Virus record (IMG/VR): IMGVR_UViG_3300044695_001234
Location: 1-31,022 of that record
Reading direction: 5' to 3' (one strand)
Source: a virus
DNA: 31,022 nt
The notes below the pieces were generated by a model that saw only the letters and a program-made list of their open reading frames with translations, was not told where the DNA came from and ran no database searches. Within the stretch, counting starts at the first letter, position 1. Each line of letters begins with the position of its first letter. Of this stretch, positions 30,373 through 31,022 are shown one piece after another. Made by a program: the position numbers and the translations under genes.

Positions 30373-31022
30373 AAAAGATTTAGCGCTTGCAAAGCAATTG
30401 GATGCATTGCAGAGACGTTACGAGAAGCGGTACGAAAAGCAGATTTACACGGCTTTAAAGAAGCAAATGCAGCCTTATTTGGACGCTATTAAAGAGGCGC
30501 CAGGTAATTTAAACGAGTTCGACTTAATTAGTCCAGCGCCGTTGGCCGATACTTTGGAGAATCTCTACGTTGTGGCTGGCACGGCATACGCTGAGGCCAT
30601 GTATAACGCAATACAACCGCCAACAAAAGCGACAAAAGAAGCGTTACGCGCTGGCTGGCGTGACTTTATGCGCCTATTTGCAGTCAAAAACTTGCCGCAA
30701 ACGTTAATAGAGATCAACAGAACAAGTCAAAAGATAATCCGAAACATTGTTTTAGGCGGATTAAACGAGGGACTTGGCGCGCTAGAAATTGCCCGAAATA
30801 TTGAGCAATCTGTTGCGGTAATATTTAGAAACCGTGCCAAGTTAATTGCACGAACGGAAATGGTAACTGCAACCAATGTGGCCGCAATGGAGTCTTCTAA
30901 AACGTCGGATTTCATGTACGAAAAGAAATGGATTCCAGCGACCGACACGCGCACGCGACCTGACCATGCAGAAATGAGGTCTAAGCCTTGGATTCCATTT
31001 GACGAAAATTTTATTGTTGGCG
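30356..31022 (+). CDS. Minor head / head morphogenesis protein, N-terminal part
   Basis: The ATG at 30356 lies inside the end of the portal gene. The frame is open to the window end and, at the equivalent of position 1, continues to the stop at 367-369; the whole protein has 263 residues. The N-terminal half is helical and basic (LAKQLDALQRRYEKRYEKQI), with long helices as usual in this family, and the second half is the conserved gpF-like domain described for the window start. The overlap with the portal gene and the order portal, head morphogenesis, protease, capsid agree. Confidence 0.85.
   Translation, partial: MPNPTKKDLALAKQLDALQRRYEKRYEKQIYTALKKQMQPYLDAIKEAPGNLNEFDLISPAPLADTLENLYVVAGTAYAEAMYNAIQPPTKATKEALRAGWRDFMRLFAVKNLPQTLIEINRTSQKIIRNIVLGGLNEGLGALEIARNIEQSVAVIFRNRAKLIARTEMVTATNVAAMESSKTSDFMYEKKWIPATDTRTRPDHAEMRSKPWIPFDENFIVG
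30779..31022. repeat. Terminal redundancy, right copy (same as 1-244)
   Basis: Identical to the start of the window except for T at 30895 (C at 117). Confidence 0.97.

Overview
The window is almost certainly one complete small tailed-phage genome of siphovirus type, written out slightly past once around. Bases 1-244 recur at 30779-31022 with a single C/T difference, so the circle is 30,778 bp. The gene cut by the window edges (head morphogenesis protein) is whole across the junction. A Bacteroidota host, perhaps a flavobacterium, is suggested by promoter candidates of the TTG-N17-TATATTTG type, by A-rich leaders without Shine-Dalgarno sequences, and by gene types familiar from Bacteroidota phages. 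No integrase, excisionase, tRNA, rRNA or CRISPR array was seen.

Layout on the plus strand: small and large terminase and portal (27482-30372); head morphogenesis protein (30356 across the junction to 369); a GT25 glycosyltransferase; prohead protease; HK97-fold major capsid protein and a strong terminator; a GT4 glycosyltransferase; head-tail connector, head closure, gp10-like and tail terminator proteins; two paralogous tail tube proteins; a tail assembly chaperone pair joined by a -1 frameshift in a run of ten A; tape measure; a 1060-residue baseplate/hub protein with an internal propeller-like repeat domain; and a 1422-residue mosaic tail fibre (to 16882). Then come small tail-associated and membrane proteins, a metallophosphoesterase, an M15 peptidase (likely endolysin) and a membrane-anchored protein (to 20211).

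Two genes lie on the minus strand (20260-20837). A divergent control region (20838-20965) then opens the early region: an ERF single-strand annealing protein, a Gp157-like protein, several HTH and micro-proteins, a DUF6291-like replication protein, a short protein with an SSB-like C-terminal tip, a RusA resolvase and an XRE-type regulator. A methyltransferase framed by two terminators sits before the terminase genes. There is no recognisable polymerase, helicase or primase, so replication probably uses host enzymes.

The most striking non-coding signals are: (1) a compact RNA at 24089-24174 with its own promoter, three hairpins and a 9-bp loop-loop complementarity, ending 5 nt before the replication gene; (2) inside that gene, three 10-bp tandem palindromes AACGNNCGTT followed by AT-rich 18-bp tandem repeats, which resembles a lambda-type origin; (3) a start-codon motif AAACACCTATG on early genes, which the RNA could partly pair with; (4) a 22-bp exact repeat in front of two head genes, which may be a late promoter.
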